Shown here in pieces: positions 6,664 through 12,253 of a stretch of DNA of 12,504 nucleotides. The position numbers and the translations under genes are program-made. The DNA is taken from contig JACPBT010000056.1 in assembly GCA_016180145.1 (NCBI GenBank), positions 1 to 12,504 on the forward strand, in the 5' to 3' direction. Every line of letters begins with the position of its first letter. Positions within the stretch are counted from its first letter, which is position 1. Source of the DNA: Candidatus Woesearchaeota archaeon. Its GTDB lineage: Archaea > Nanobdellota > Nanobdellia > Woesearchaeales > UBA10216. The notes beneath the pieces were generated by a model. That model saw only the letters and a program-made list of their open reading frames with translations, had not been told where the DNA came from and did no database searches.

Positions 6664-6678
6664 CTGAAAAGTTTTCAG
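6664..6678. repeat. 15-nt palindrome, possible operator
   Basis: CTGAAAA-G-TTTTCAG is a perfect 7-bp inverted repeat around one base. Size and symmetry fit the binding site of a dimeric repressor; no regulator in the window can be tied to it. Confidence 0.35.
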
Positions 6679-6689
6679 AATTAGGAGGA

Positions 6690-6719
6690 ATAAGCTTATT
6701 AGAATGATTGAAAGCTTAT
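6690..6719. repeat. 8-bp inverted repeat upstream of the tRNA-like gene
   Basis: ATAAGCTT (6690-6697) and AAGCTTAT (6712-6719) are exact reverse complements with a 14-nt spacer, ending 8 bases before the tRNA-like acceptor stem. Each arm contains the palindrome AAGCTT, so this can also be read as a direct repeat of that hexamer. Confidence 0.35.
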
Positions 6720-6772
6720 GATAGTGCGGCGTGGATGCGAAACGGTGTTCGCGCCTGCCCGATAAGCAGGTT

Positions 6773-6789
6773 GTCCTGCCAAGGGCTAT
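6773..6789 (+). repeat. 17-nt near-repeat, copy 2 (variable arm of the tRNA-like gene)
   Basis: GTCCTGCCAAGGGCTAT differs by one base from 6511-6527. Inside the tRNA-like gene it folds as GTCCT/AGGGC with a GCCA loop, including one G-T pair. Confidence 0.6.
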
Positions 6790-6800
6790 CCGGGTTCAAA

Positions 6801-6817
6801 ACCTTTGCAGCTGAGAA
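6801..6817 (+). other. putative BHB intron inside the tRNA-like T-loop
   Basis: TTCA (6795-6798) pairs with TGAG (6812-6815) as a 4-bp central helix. It is flanked by 3-nt bulges AAA (6799-6801) and AAT (6816-6818) and stacked on the T-stem. Cutting each bulge after its second base, as the archaeal splicing endonuclease does, removes 17 nt and restores TTCAAAT (position 59/60). The inner helix is nearly absent, so this is a relaxed BHB. Confidence 0.5.
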
Positions 6818-6918
6818 TCCCGGCCACGCCGTATAGTTTAGCTGGGACAACTCTTTAGACCACAGAGTCATCCATAGCAGCAGTTTGTTTGCTGGTTGTT
6901 AAAAATATAAAAGAAAAA

Positions 6919-6945
6919 AAAGCTGCTCACTTCCTGAGCAGCTTT
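6919..6945 (-). terminator. hairpin/U-tract terminator overlapping the stop codon of the surface-protein gene
   Basis: AAAGCTGCTCA (6919-6929) and TGAGCAGCTTT (6935-6945) form a perfect 11-bp stem with a 5-nt loop. On the minus strand the hairpin is followed by a run of T residues broken by one C. The TGA stop (6927-6929) lies within the stem, and the last codons (KLLRK) are encoded by it. Confidence 0.65.
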
Positions 6946-8762
6946 ATGAGCGCGAGTGCGCCTCCTCCCAGAACGACAACGTAGCCGAGTATCAGCAGTG
7001 CCATGAATGCGCTGCTGTCAAGGAAGCTTTCCTTTTCAGGTGTTGCCGTGACAGCGCCTGTTATTGGCGGCTGCTGGGTTGTTGTGGTTGTTGGCGTTGT
7101 TGGTTGCGTCACTGTTGTTGGCGGCGTTGGCACAACTACTACGTCAGGGACAGAAGGTTCCTGCGGCTTTGCAGGTTCCTGTGGCTTGACGCATGCCTCT
7201 TTCTTGATTATTTCTGCGTCTGTGTCGCTTTTCTTGCCGACATCGTAGTATGTTTCTATTGTTACCCTGTATGAGCCTGGCACAAGTGATTCAGGCACAG
7301 GTATTGCAAACCTTTGCGTGTTCTCATCGTTCTCGTCAAGTGTTCCTATCTCAAGGTTGCTTTGGTAGTTTGCAATCTCTGGCGAGAATACCCTGAGGAA
7401 TACGTCATCCTCCTTGTTTCTTCCCGTATTCTTTATCTGAACGGTAAGTTCTGTTGCCTCCTGGCAGCTGATTGTTTCTGAGGACAGGCTTGTTGACTGC
7501 ACAGATATTTCGTGGTCTTCCCTCTCTATGTCAAGGTCTACTTCCCACTTTTCTCCGTATATTGCGCCATTCTCATCTATGCCTTCAAGTGTTATTTCAA
7601 GTGGTTCTCTGCCCTTCCTTGCGTCATCCTCAACCGTAAATTCTAACTGTATTGTTTCTGTGTCTTCAGGGCCGAGGTCGTCTATGTTCTCGTTCTCGTC
7701 AACATCAAGGTCCTTGTCATCTCCTGTGCTGAGGGCTGTAATTTCTATGTCCTCTATGCTGACTTCGTCATCATCCTTGAACTTGTTTTCCACTTCAAGC
7801 TCAACGGTTATGCTCATTCCGGGCTTTATTGTGTCAACTGTCTTGCCGTTGCTGAGCTTCTCTGACTTTCCGTTGAATTGTATTGTTGATGTTTTTATCT
7901 GAAGGTTGTTTCTTGCCTGCATTGTTACTGCGCTTGTTATAGGGGCTATGGCTGTTCCATCTGCCTTTGTTGCTGTAAATATAAGTTGTGCAACATTAAA
8001 TGCTGCTGCCTTGAGTGTGCTGTCAACTGCATCAAGGTTCTCAGGCACTCTTAATGTTACTGTCGCATCAACTGACGCGCCTGGCAGAAGCTCTGCCACG
8101 GTTGCAGGCAGTGTCACGCCAAAGCTGTTCTGGTTTGCAAATGCGTTGGCGTATTTGCCTGTTCCTGTTATCTTTGAGAATTTGATATTCTTTATTGTTT
8201 CTCCGCCTTTGTTTGTGAGTGTTACTGTTCCTGTAAGATTCTTGTTTCTGTCTTTTTCATCAGTTGCCCTTGGATTGCTTCGCTCTGTCTTGCTGTCTCC
8301 AAGCTTCAGGTTTGTAACGGTAAGCAGTGGCGGAACATCGTTTACTGTTATCTTGAAGTTCTTTGCGTCGCTTGAATCGCCATCGTTTGCGGATACTCTT
8401 ATAAAGTATGCTCCTGCCTGCGTGAAGTCCGGCGTCCAGTTGAACTGGGCTGTTGTTTTTGTGGCATTGGTGATGTTTGCCGTTGTAGTTCCTACGGTTA
8501 TCTCTGAGAATCCTGCTGCGTTTGGTACTGAAAGAGTGCATGCTGTGTCTGCGATGCTTAAAGCCTTGCACATTTTGAATGTTACGGGGGTCTCTGCGGA
8601 TGCGCTGTCTGCAGCAGATGATATAATTGTAAATGCCAGAAGTTCTCCTTCATTGACGACTTTTTCATCAATTAGTGTCAGTGTTGGATCTGCAGCGAAA
8701 GCTGAAACAGCTGCCGCCACGATTGTCAACAGAAATACTATGCCGAATGCTATTCCTTTCAT
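6927..8762 (-). CDS. C-terminally anchored surface protein (COG1361/CARDB-like, S-layer type)
   Basis: A 611-aa exported protein. The N-terminal signal peptide (MKGIAFGIVFLLTIVAAAVSAFA) is followed by a cadherin/Ig-like module (about 25-140, with the typical FNWTPDFTQAGAYFIRVSANDG). Three further beta-sandwich segments come next (about 145-285, 285-420, 420-535); they contain CARDB-like phrases such as TVTLTNKGGETIKNI and TVQIKNTGRNKEDDVFLRV. The third has an acidic, possibly calcium-binding stretch (DDKDLDVDENENIDD). A Pro/Thr-rich stalk (about 535-575) and one membrane helix with a basic tail (LLRK) anchor it to the cell. It is probably an S-layer-like or adhesion protein; the partner is unknown. 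The ATG at 8762 is chosen over the in-frame TTG at 8771 because a TATA box lies 27 nt upstream of the ATG and the signal peptide is cleaner. It lies next to the pilin-like operon but has its own promoter. Confidence 0.8.
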   Translation of the reverse strand: MKGIAFGIVFLLTIVAAAVSAFAADPTLTLIDEKVVNEGELLAFTIISSAADSASAETPVTFKMCKALSIADTACTLSVPNAAGFSEITVGTTTANITNATKTTAQFNWTPDFTQAGAYFIRVSANDGDSSDAKNFKITVNDVPPLLTVTNLKLGDSKTERSNPRATDEKDRNKNLTGTVTLTNKGGETIKNIKFSKITGTGKYANAFANQNSFGVTLPATVAELLPGASVDATVTLRVPENLDAVDSTLKAAAFNVAQLIFTATKADGTAIAPITSAVTMQARNNLQIKTSTIQFNGKSEKLSNGKTVDTIKPGMSITVELEVENKFKDDDEVSIEDIEITALSTGDDKDLDVDENENIDDLGPEDTETIQLEFTVEDDARKGREPLEITLEGIDENGAIYGEKWEVDLDIEREDHEISVQSTSLSSETISCQEATELTVQIKNTGRNKEDDVFLRVFSPEIANYQSNLEIGTLDENDENTQRFAIPVPESLVPGSYRVTIETYYDVGKKSDTDAEIIKKEACVKPQEPAKPQEPSVPDVVVVPTPPTTVTQPTTPTTTTTQQPPITGAVTATPEKESFLDSSAFMALLILGYVVVLGGGALALIKLLRK

Positions 8763-8783
8763 TGATACCAACCCCCAAATTTA

Positions 8784-8794
8784 TTTATTATAAA
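8784..8794 (-). promoter_or_regulatory. proximal TATA box of the surface-protein gene
   Basis: On the minus strand TTTATAATAAA is centred about 27 nt upstream of the ATG at 8762, predicting a leaderless mRNA. GGGGG, 9 nt before the ATG, could serve as a weak ribosome site if transcription starts farther upstream. Confidence 0.45.
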
Positions 8795-8822
8795 GTTACT
8801 ATTCAAATTCGTTTCTTTAAAG

Positions 8823-8832
8823 TAGTATATAA
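8823..8832 (-). promoter_or_regulatory. distal TATA box of the surface-protein gene
   Basis: The minus strand reads TTTATATACT here, a closer match to the archaeal consensus than the proximal box. Use of this one would give a leader of about 40 nt containing GGGGG, so two alternative starts are possible. Confidence 0.4.
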
Positions 8833-8925
8833 AGTTTTTGTTTGTGTGGTAGCGGACATAAGTAATCGGACATCGCTGAGATGTTTAAAACAGCGCCTGT
8901 GGTGTATCAAGTTCCGGCTTGTCGT

Positions 8926-9198
8926 TCAGGATTGGTTGTTCTTCTTTTGGCGGTATATGCGTTCTGCGTCTTCTTCCATGAGTTCCTTCAGGTTCTGCTC
9001 AGGCTCGTCTTTCACTGCTTCAAGTTCCTCTATGTTTGGCAGCTTTCCGTTGTTTTCCGGTTCTGTTTTCTTCTCTTCCGGTATTTTGAGTATTTCCCTT
9101 GCGCGTTTCAGTGCTTCGGGCATGCTGTGGCATAGCGCGCTGTTAACGAGTGTTTTTGCAAGCTTTTGAAGCTGCTCTTCCTGCTGTTGGGGTGTCAT
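8926..9198 (-). CDS. hypothetical 90-aa helical protein, last gene of the pilin-like operon
   Basis: A small, hydrophilic, Glu/Lys/Gln-rich protein with no membrane segment. Its N-terminal helix (about residues 10-37, KLAKTLVNSALCHSMPEALKRAREIL) shares the pattern L-x-K-x-L...E-A-x-x-R-A-x-E with the N-terminus of the 141-aa protein encoded just upstream (9232-9657), so the two look like paralogues in this domain. The rest is a charged, Pro-containing tail. The ATG at 9198 follows the previous stop by 33 bp, with AGTGA close upstream as a weak ribosome site. It is probably co-transcribed with the four genes before it and may be a cytoplasmic partner of the membrane components; function unknown. 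Confidence 0.65.
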   Translation of the reverse strand: MTPQQQEEQLQKLAKTLVNSALCHSMPEALKRAREILKIPEEKKTEPENNGKLPNIEELEAVKDEPEQNLKELMEEDAERIYRQKKNNQS

Positions 9199-9231
9199 TT
9201 GTTCACTTGCCTCTGCCCTTTTGATTGGGCT

Positions 9232-9657
9232 TTATTTTTGTCCGAAGTAGAATATCTTTTCTATTGATATGTCGTCCTGCTTTACTTCCCTGTTGTCGTC
9301 TTCGTGTTTTTTTAGTTGTGTCTGTTGCTGCACGGTTGCAGTTGCCGGCCTGCTGTTAATAGTCTCTATTTTCCTCGCTAGTTCTGCCATGCCCGCTTTC
9401 AGTTCTGATTTCAGTTGTTCGTGTGCGTTTTTGAGGAGCATTATTTCTGAGTTCATGACTGCTACCGTGTTGTTTAGGTTTCTTATTTCATGGTTTTCAA
9501 GCTGGGCTGTTTCCTGCTTTGCCTTTTCTTTTACTCCTTCTTTGCCGAGTATCATTTCTTCTGCGCGGCTTGTTGCTTCTTCCCATGTCTCCGCAATGTG
9601 GTGCGTCATCAGCTCTTTTGAGAGGCGGTTTACTTTTTGTGTTTCTTCAAGGTTCAT
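9232..9657 (-). CDS. hypothetical 141-aa coiled-coil protein of the pilin-like operon
   Basis: A soluble helical protein. Residues about 5-40 carry the motif shared with the next gene (RLSKELMTHHIAETWEEATSRAEEMI). Residues about 45-100 show heptad-like Leu/Ile/Met spacing and are likely a coiled coil (NLNNTVAVMNSEIMLLKNAHEQL onward), followed by a Gln/Thr-rich and then acidic tail ending in FYFGQK. The ATG at 9657 overlaps the stop of the membrane-protein gene (ATGA), and GAGGA lies 9-10 nt upstream, so translation is coupled. A cytoplasmic coiled-coil partner for the membrane proteins is plausible but not shown. No known family is recognised. Confidence 0.7.
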   Translation of the reverse strand: MNLEETQKVNRLSKELMTHHIAETWEEATSRAEEMILGKEGVKEKAKQETAQLENHEIRNLNNTVAVMNSEIMLLKNAHEQLKSELKAGMAELARKIETINSRPATATVQQQTQLKKHEDDNREVKQDDISIEKIFYFGQK

Positions 9658-10448
9658 TTGCTTATTTCCTCTATCACATTGTCGCTTGCTGCGAATATGC
9701 CTGCTGCCATCAGCAGCCCGGATATTATCAGTGGGATGTGGTAAAGCTCCATCCCGAATCTCAGGTTTGCTGTTTCTGCCAAAACTGTTATTGTGAGCGC
9801 CCTTGCGGTTATATTAAAGAGGGGTGCTATTCCGATTTCTCCAAACCTGAATCTTGTTGCCACAAAGGCTATTGCTGTTATTGCAGTTGCCGCTATCAGG
9901 TATTTGGCAAGCACTATTAAATATGTTATTGCAAGGATGTATGGGGTTAGCAGCCATGCTGTCATGGCGCCTGCCTTTGCCAGCCACTCCCTGCTTTCTG
10001 GCTCTTTGAACGAAACCAGTTGCTTTTGTCCGCTGCTTATTAGGCACAGTTGCGAAAACAGCAGGCATGCCTTTGGTTTTGCCCTGATGCCATCTGTGGT
10101 TATTGCTACTTTATATTTTTTTCCTGTTTCCGCTGATGCTGTTGTGTTTATTAGTATTCCTTTATATATTATGGGCTGTGTTGTTTCAAAGTTTATTTTC
10201 AGTTCTATGCTGCTGAATTTTGAGAGCTGTTCTTTTGCGGCTGATGGCGCATTATATAATAATGGGGCGCTTGCGGCTGCAAGTATAAGAACTGCAAGAA
10301 GCGTTATGGCTGCCATGTATCTGACAGTGCTCTGGAAGCTTGATGCTGCCCGTGATTTGTAGCTTAGCGGGTTTAGCGTGTTTGCCGCTGTGAGTAGCAG
10401 CTTTGCTATTCCTTTTGCCTTTTTTGCATGTCTTATGTGTTTTAGCAT
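9654..10448 (-). CDS. five-helix membrane protein, DUF1189-like
   Basis: A 264-aa integral membrane protein. A basic N-terminus (1-40) leads into membrane helix 1 (about 44-64). An extracytoplasmic domain of about 95 residues follows (65-160, including two Cys at about 128 and 135), and then four closely spaced helices (about 160-180, 183-198, 208-225, 235-254). One helix, a roughly 100-residue outside loop and four more helices is the layout of DUF1189 proteins, whose function is unknown. It lies 7 bp after the large pilin-like gene, with AGGA just before the ATG at 10448, and overlaps the next gene. Its place between pilin-like and coiled-coil genes suggests a membrane platform, but it lacks the motifs of TadC/FlaJ-type platform proteins. 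Confidence 0.7.
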   Translation of the reverse strand: MLKHIRHAKKAKGIAKLLLTAANTLNPLSYKSRAASSFQSTVRYMAAITLLAVLILAAASAPLLYNAPSAAKEQLSKFSSIELKINFETTQPIIYKGILINTTASAETGKKYKVAITTDGIRAKPKACLLFSQLCLISSGQKQLVSFKEPESREWLAKAGAMTAWLLTPYILAITYLIVLAKYLIAATAITAIAFVATRFRFGEIGIAPLFNITARALTITVLAETANLRFGMELYHIPLIISGLLMAAGIFAASDNVIEEISK

Positions 10449-10455
10449 TTTGTCC

Positions 10456-11682
10456 TTATGGTATGCATGGCGTGTCAGGGTCTATCGCGCATACCTCCTG
10501 CATCAGCTGGTCGCATTCTGCTGCGTGCGGGTCAGCGTCTCCTGAATATATGTAGTCTGTCGGAACCTCTGAGCCTGTGAGGTTGTATGATGATGCGTGG
10601 TAGCTGTCAAGCGTGAGATTGTAGAATTTCTGCCCTGCTGTTGTCTTTGACACGCAGCTCACTTTCCATAGCGCTCCTGCTGTTTCCGGCGGGCATCTTG
10701 CGCCGAGGAAGCACCAGTCTGCATAGGCTCTCGCTTCTCCTGATGTTCCTCCGTTTCCGTCTGCGTCAAACAGCTTTGGCAGGGATGTTGGGTTGATGAG
10801 GCTTTCTATTCCGCAGCACGCAGATGCCTTCTCGCTTAGTGTGAACCTGTTAAGGAAGCTCGGAGCTTGTTCATCATGTTTGTATCTGCGTGAGTCTGCA
10901 AGCCTGAAGACGCTTGAAACATTCCATGATGTAATGTTGCTCTCATTTATTTTGTTTGTATAAAACTCGCCTGCCGCAAGTTGTGCCGCGCCTCTTGTTT
11001 TGACAGAATACATTGGGTCTTCTATGCCTCCTATGCCGAATATTGCTGTTATGTTGTCGGTGCCGTTCCACCATGCGATATCTGCGTTTACAGAGTAGTT
11101 TATGGTTATATTAACGCCAACCTGAAACGGGCCTGTTTCATCGTTCTGGAACAGTCTTACATCAAATTTCCCGTAGTCCTTTGATATGTTGGTTTCAAGC
11201 TGAAGGGTGTCTTTCGCTGCCTTTTCAACATCTCTTATCCTTTGTGTGAGGTTGCTCTTCTTCATCAGCGTGATGCTTCCTGATGTGCATCCCTCATAGC
11301 CTGGCTGCAAGCCGCATATGCATTCCTCAACTGTCTGGTGCGAGCCTGGGCTGCATTCTACCGTGCCGTTCATCAGCATCTCTGAGAATGCCTTTGACAG
11401 CTCCGTCTCGTCTGCAAAAAGGCTTCCTCTCACTTTAACGTATTCTGAGAGGGAGTTTAGTGCGCTGTATGATGAAGTGCTGAGCGCTGTTGGCATGTAT
11501 GCTGCTCTCAGGGTTTCTGAAAAGCCGTTTGCAGTGTCTATCCTGCTCTGTGCTGATGACAGCCGGTCTTTGTAGACGAGCTGGCTTTTTGGCGTTGATG
11601 CTGCAACTATGACTGCAACTATAAGCATTGCTATTATGGTGAAGAATACGCCTTTTTTGCATTTCATAAGCTTCATTCCCAT
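10456..11682 (-). CDS. large pilin-like, single-pass exported protein
   Basis: A 408-aa protein with a short basic N-terminus ending in KKG, then a hydrophobic helix (VFFTIIAMLIVAVIVAA, about residues 12-29), and a long extracellular part. KKG followed directly by a hydrophobic helix resembles archaeal type IV pilin/pseudopilin leaders, although the usual Glu at +5 is missing. The ectodomain is rich in Cys (a cluster near 112-132, a CC pair near 290, several near the C-terminus), suggesting disulfides, and has many N-x-S/T sequons (for example NITINYS, NGTDNIT, NLTGS), suggesting N-glycosylation. GAGGTGA four bases before the ATG at 11682 fixes the start. It overlaps the preceding gene by 10 bp. 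Likely a minor or tip component of a surface filament; this is inference. Confidence 0.7.
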   Translation of the reverse strand: MGMKLMKCKKGVFFTIIAMLIVAVIVAASTPKSQLVYKDRLSSAQSRIDTANGFSETLRAAYMPTALSTSSYSALNSLSEYVKVRGSLFADETELSKAFSEMLMNGTVECSPGSHQTVEECICGLQPGYEGCTSGSITLMKKSNLTQRIRDVEKAAKDTLQLETNISKDYGKFDVRLFQNDETGPFQVGVNITINYSVNADIAWWNGTDNITAIFGIGGIEDPMYSVKTRGAAQLAAGEFYTNKINESNITSWNVSSVFRLADSRRYKHDEQAPSFLNRFTLSEKASACCGIESLINPTSLPKLFDADGNGGTSGEARAYADWCFLGARCPPETAGALWKVSCVSKTTAGQKFYNLTLDSYHASSYNLTGSEVPTDYIYSGDADPHAAECDQLMQEVCAIDPDTPCIP

Positions 11683-12203
11683 ACTCTCACCTCTGCTGTT
11701 ACAGGCCCCCAGAATTCCTGTGTCCTGTTCAGGGCTCCGAATGCTATTTGCTTGCTTGAAACCAGAATCCTGCTCTCATTTTCTCCTGAGCCTCTCGTAT
11801 AAACCACATCTCCGTCTATTATTACTTCAAAGCTGTATTGGGGCGGTATCGTGCCGCCTGTTACGCTTTCCAGAAGCTCTGCTGAGAGGTTCGAGAACTG
11901 TTCAGGCTTGTAGCCAACGCCCGGCCTTGAGTCAAAATACTGCTTGAATTCGTAAGCCTGCTGAAGCACTGTATTGTCCTTGTTTGTTATGTTTCCGTTG
12001 CCTGTCTGCCTTAGCACAAACCCGTTGTTAACTTCGCTTATCCTTGTCTCGGCGAAAGTGTTTAGCAGCTCCTGCGAAAGCGCTTCAGGCTGGATGGACG
12101 AATGGCCGAACGAGTGGAACGCAAGTGCGAGGATAAGCCCTGCTGCAATCACGAAAAGCGCTATGAACGCGTCTATGGTGTAGTATTGCCCTCTTTTCTC
12201 CAT
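11673..12203 (-). CDS. small pilin-like protein, first gene of the operon
   Basis: A 176-aa protein beginning MEKRGQYYTIDAFIALF, with a hydrophobic helix at about residues 10-30. KRG followed by Q and a hydrophobic helix is typical of archaeal class III or type IV prepilin leaders; cleavage would be after G5. An acidic residue (D11) lies close to the +5 position where pilins carry Glu. The ectodomain is Ser/Asn/Gly-rich with a few N-glycosylation sequons (NIT, NLS, NES, NRT), and ends in a beta-like stretch (WGPVTAEVRVWE). Its ATG at 12203 is 26 nt from a TATA-like box, so the operon mRNA is probably leaderless. The next gene starts inside its last codons, using a ribosome site placed within this coding region. 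Confidence 0.7.
   Translation of the reverse strand: MEKRGQYYTIDAFIALFVIAAGLILALAFHSFGHSSIQPEALSQELLNTFAETRISEVNNGFVLRQTGNGNITNKDNTVLQQAYEFKQYFDSRPGVGYKPEQFSNLSAELLESVTGGTIPPQYSFEVIIDGDVVYTRGSGENESRILVSSKQIAFGALNRTQEFWGPVTAEVRVWE
11687..11693 (-). promoter_or_regulatory. strong Shine-Dalgarno site of the large pilin-like gene
   Basis: The minus strand reads GAGGTGA, seven bases complementary to the 16S rRNA tail, four bases before the ATG at 11682. It lies inside the end of the preceding gene and shows that internal operon genes use ribosome sites while first genes appear leaderless. Confidence 0.7.
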
Positions 12204-12224
12204 ACCTGCATTATCTTTTCCGCC

Positions 12225-12234
12225 CTTTTAAAGA
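12225..12234. promoter_or_regulatory. TATA-like box of the pilin-like operon, possibly bidirectional
   Basis: The minus strand reads TCTTTAAAAG, centred about 26 nt upstream of the ATG at 12203. The TTTAAA core is symmetric; read to the right it would place a transcription start near 12255, where the closing stem of the candidate RNA begins. Confidence 0.45.
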
Positions 12235-12253
12235 TTTCTGAAAAGTGATGATT

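Larger units (their letters stand above)
6480..6727. other. AT-rich intergenic region with several inverted repeats
   Basis: No gene is seen in these 248 bases. They contain one copy of a 17-nt near-repeat (6511-6527), a 9-bp inverted repeat, a 15-bp near-perfect palindrome, an AGGAGGA sequence at 6683 without a fitting open frame, and an 8-bp inverted repeat just before the tRNA-like gene. This may be a control or replication-linked region, but nothing identifies it. Confidence 0.5.
6728..6831 (+). tRNA. unusual tRNA-like gene with putative 17-nt BHB intron in the T-loop (anticodon-position triplet GAT)
   Basis: A full cloverleaf can be drawn. The acceptor GGCGTGG (6728-6734) pairs with CCACGCC (6824-6830), and pairing can be extended by 1-2 bp. 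The D-stem is GCGA/TCGC (6737-6740/6749-6752) with a GG-containing loop. The anticodon stem is CCTGC/GCAGG (6754-6758/6766-6770), and the T-stem is CCGGG/CCCGG (6790-6794/6819-6823). The T-loop is 24 nt; removing 6801-6817 leaves the standard TTCAAAT. The 19-nt variable region forms a 5-bp stem, as in class II tRNAs (Ser, Leu, Sec). Mature length would be 87 nt, with no encoded CCA. Several core positions are wrong for an ordinary tRNA: A8 instead of U8, C33 instead of U33, U21 instead of A21. The triplet in anticodon position is GAT (Ile), but the long variable arm and G73 do not fit tRNA-Ile. It could be a divergent functional tRNA or a decayed one. Confidence 0.5.

Noticed and set aside
6683..6765. 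AGGAGGA followed by short frames starting at 6704 and 6718
   Set aside because: The frames are only 5 and 15 codons, the spacing is poor, and the second runs into the tRNA-like gene.
6728..6831. Plain tRNA-Ile(GAT) call
   Set aside because: The anticodon-position triplet is GAT, but the variable region is 19 nt with its own stem, position 33 is C and the discriminator is G. I could find no second BHB that would remove the variable-arm bases to give a normal tRNA-Ile.
6851..6871. Small hairpin ACTCT/AGAGT after the tRNA-like gene, checked as a C/D-box RNA or second tRNA
   Set aside because: Only 5 bp with a 9-nt loop; no C or D boxes and no cloverleaf on either strand.
8763..8771. TTG start at 8771 for the surface protein
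   Set aside because: GGGGG would directly abut this codon and the proximal TATA box would be only about 18 nt away. The ATG at 8762 fits better.
7906..8793. Long open frame (295 codons) on the plus strand
   Set aside because: It lies opposite the surface-protein gene, which has a signal peptide, repeated beta-sandwich domains, a stalk and an anchor. The plus-strand product is a Val/Ser/Phe-rich translation without recognisable domains.
9269..10362. Plus-strand open frames opposite the pilin-like operon
   Set aside because: The translations are Cys/Ser/Phe-rich shadows; the minus-strand genes have coupled overlaps, ribosome sites and sensible membrane topology.
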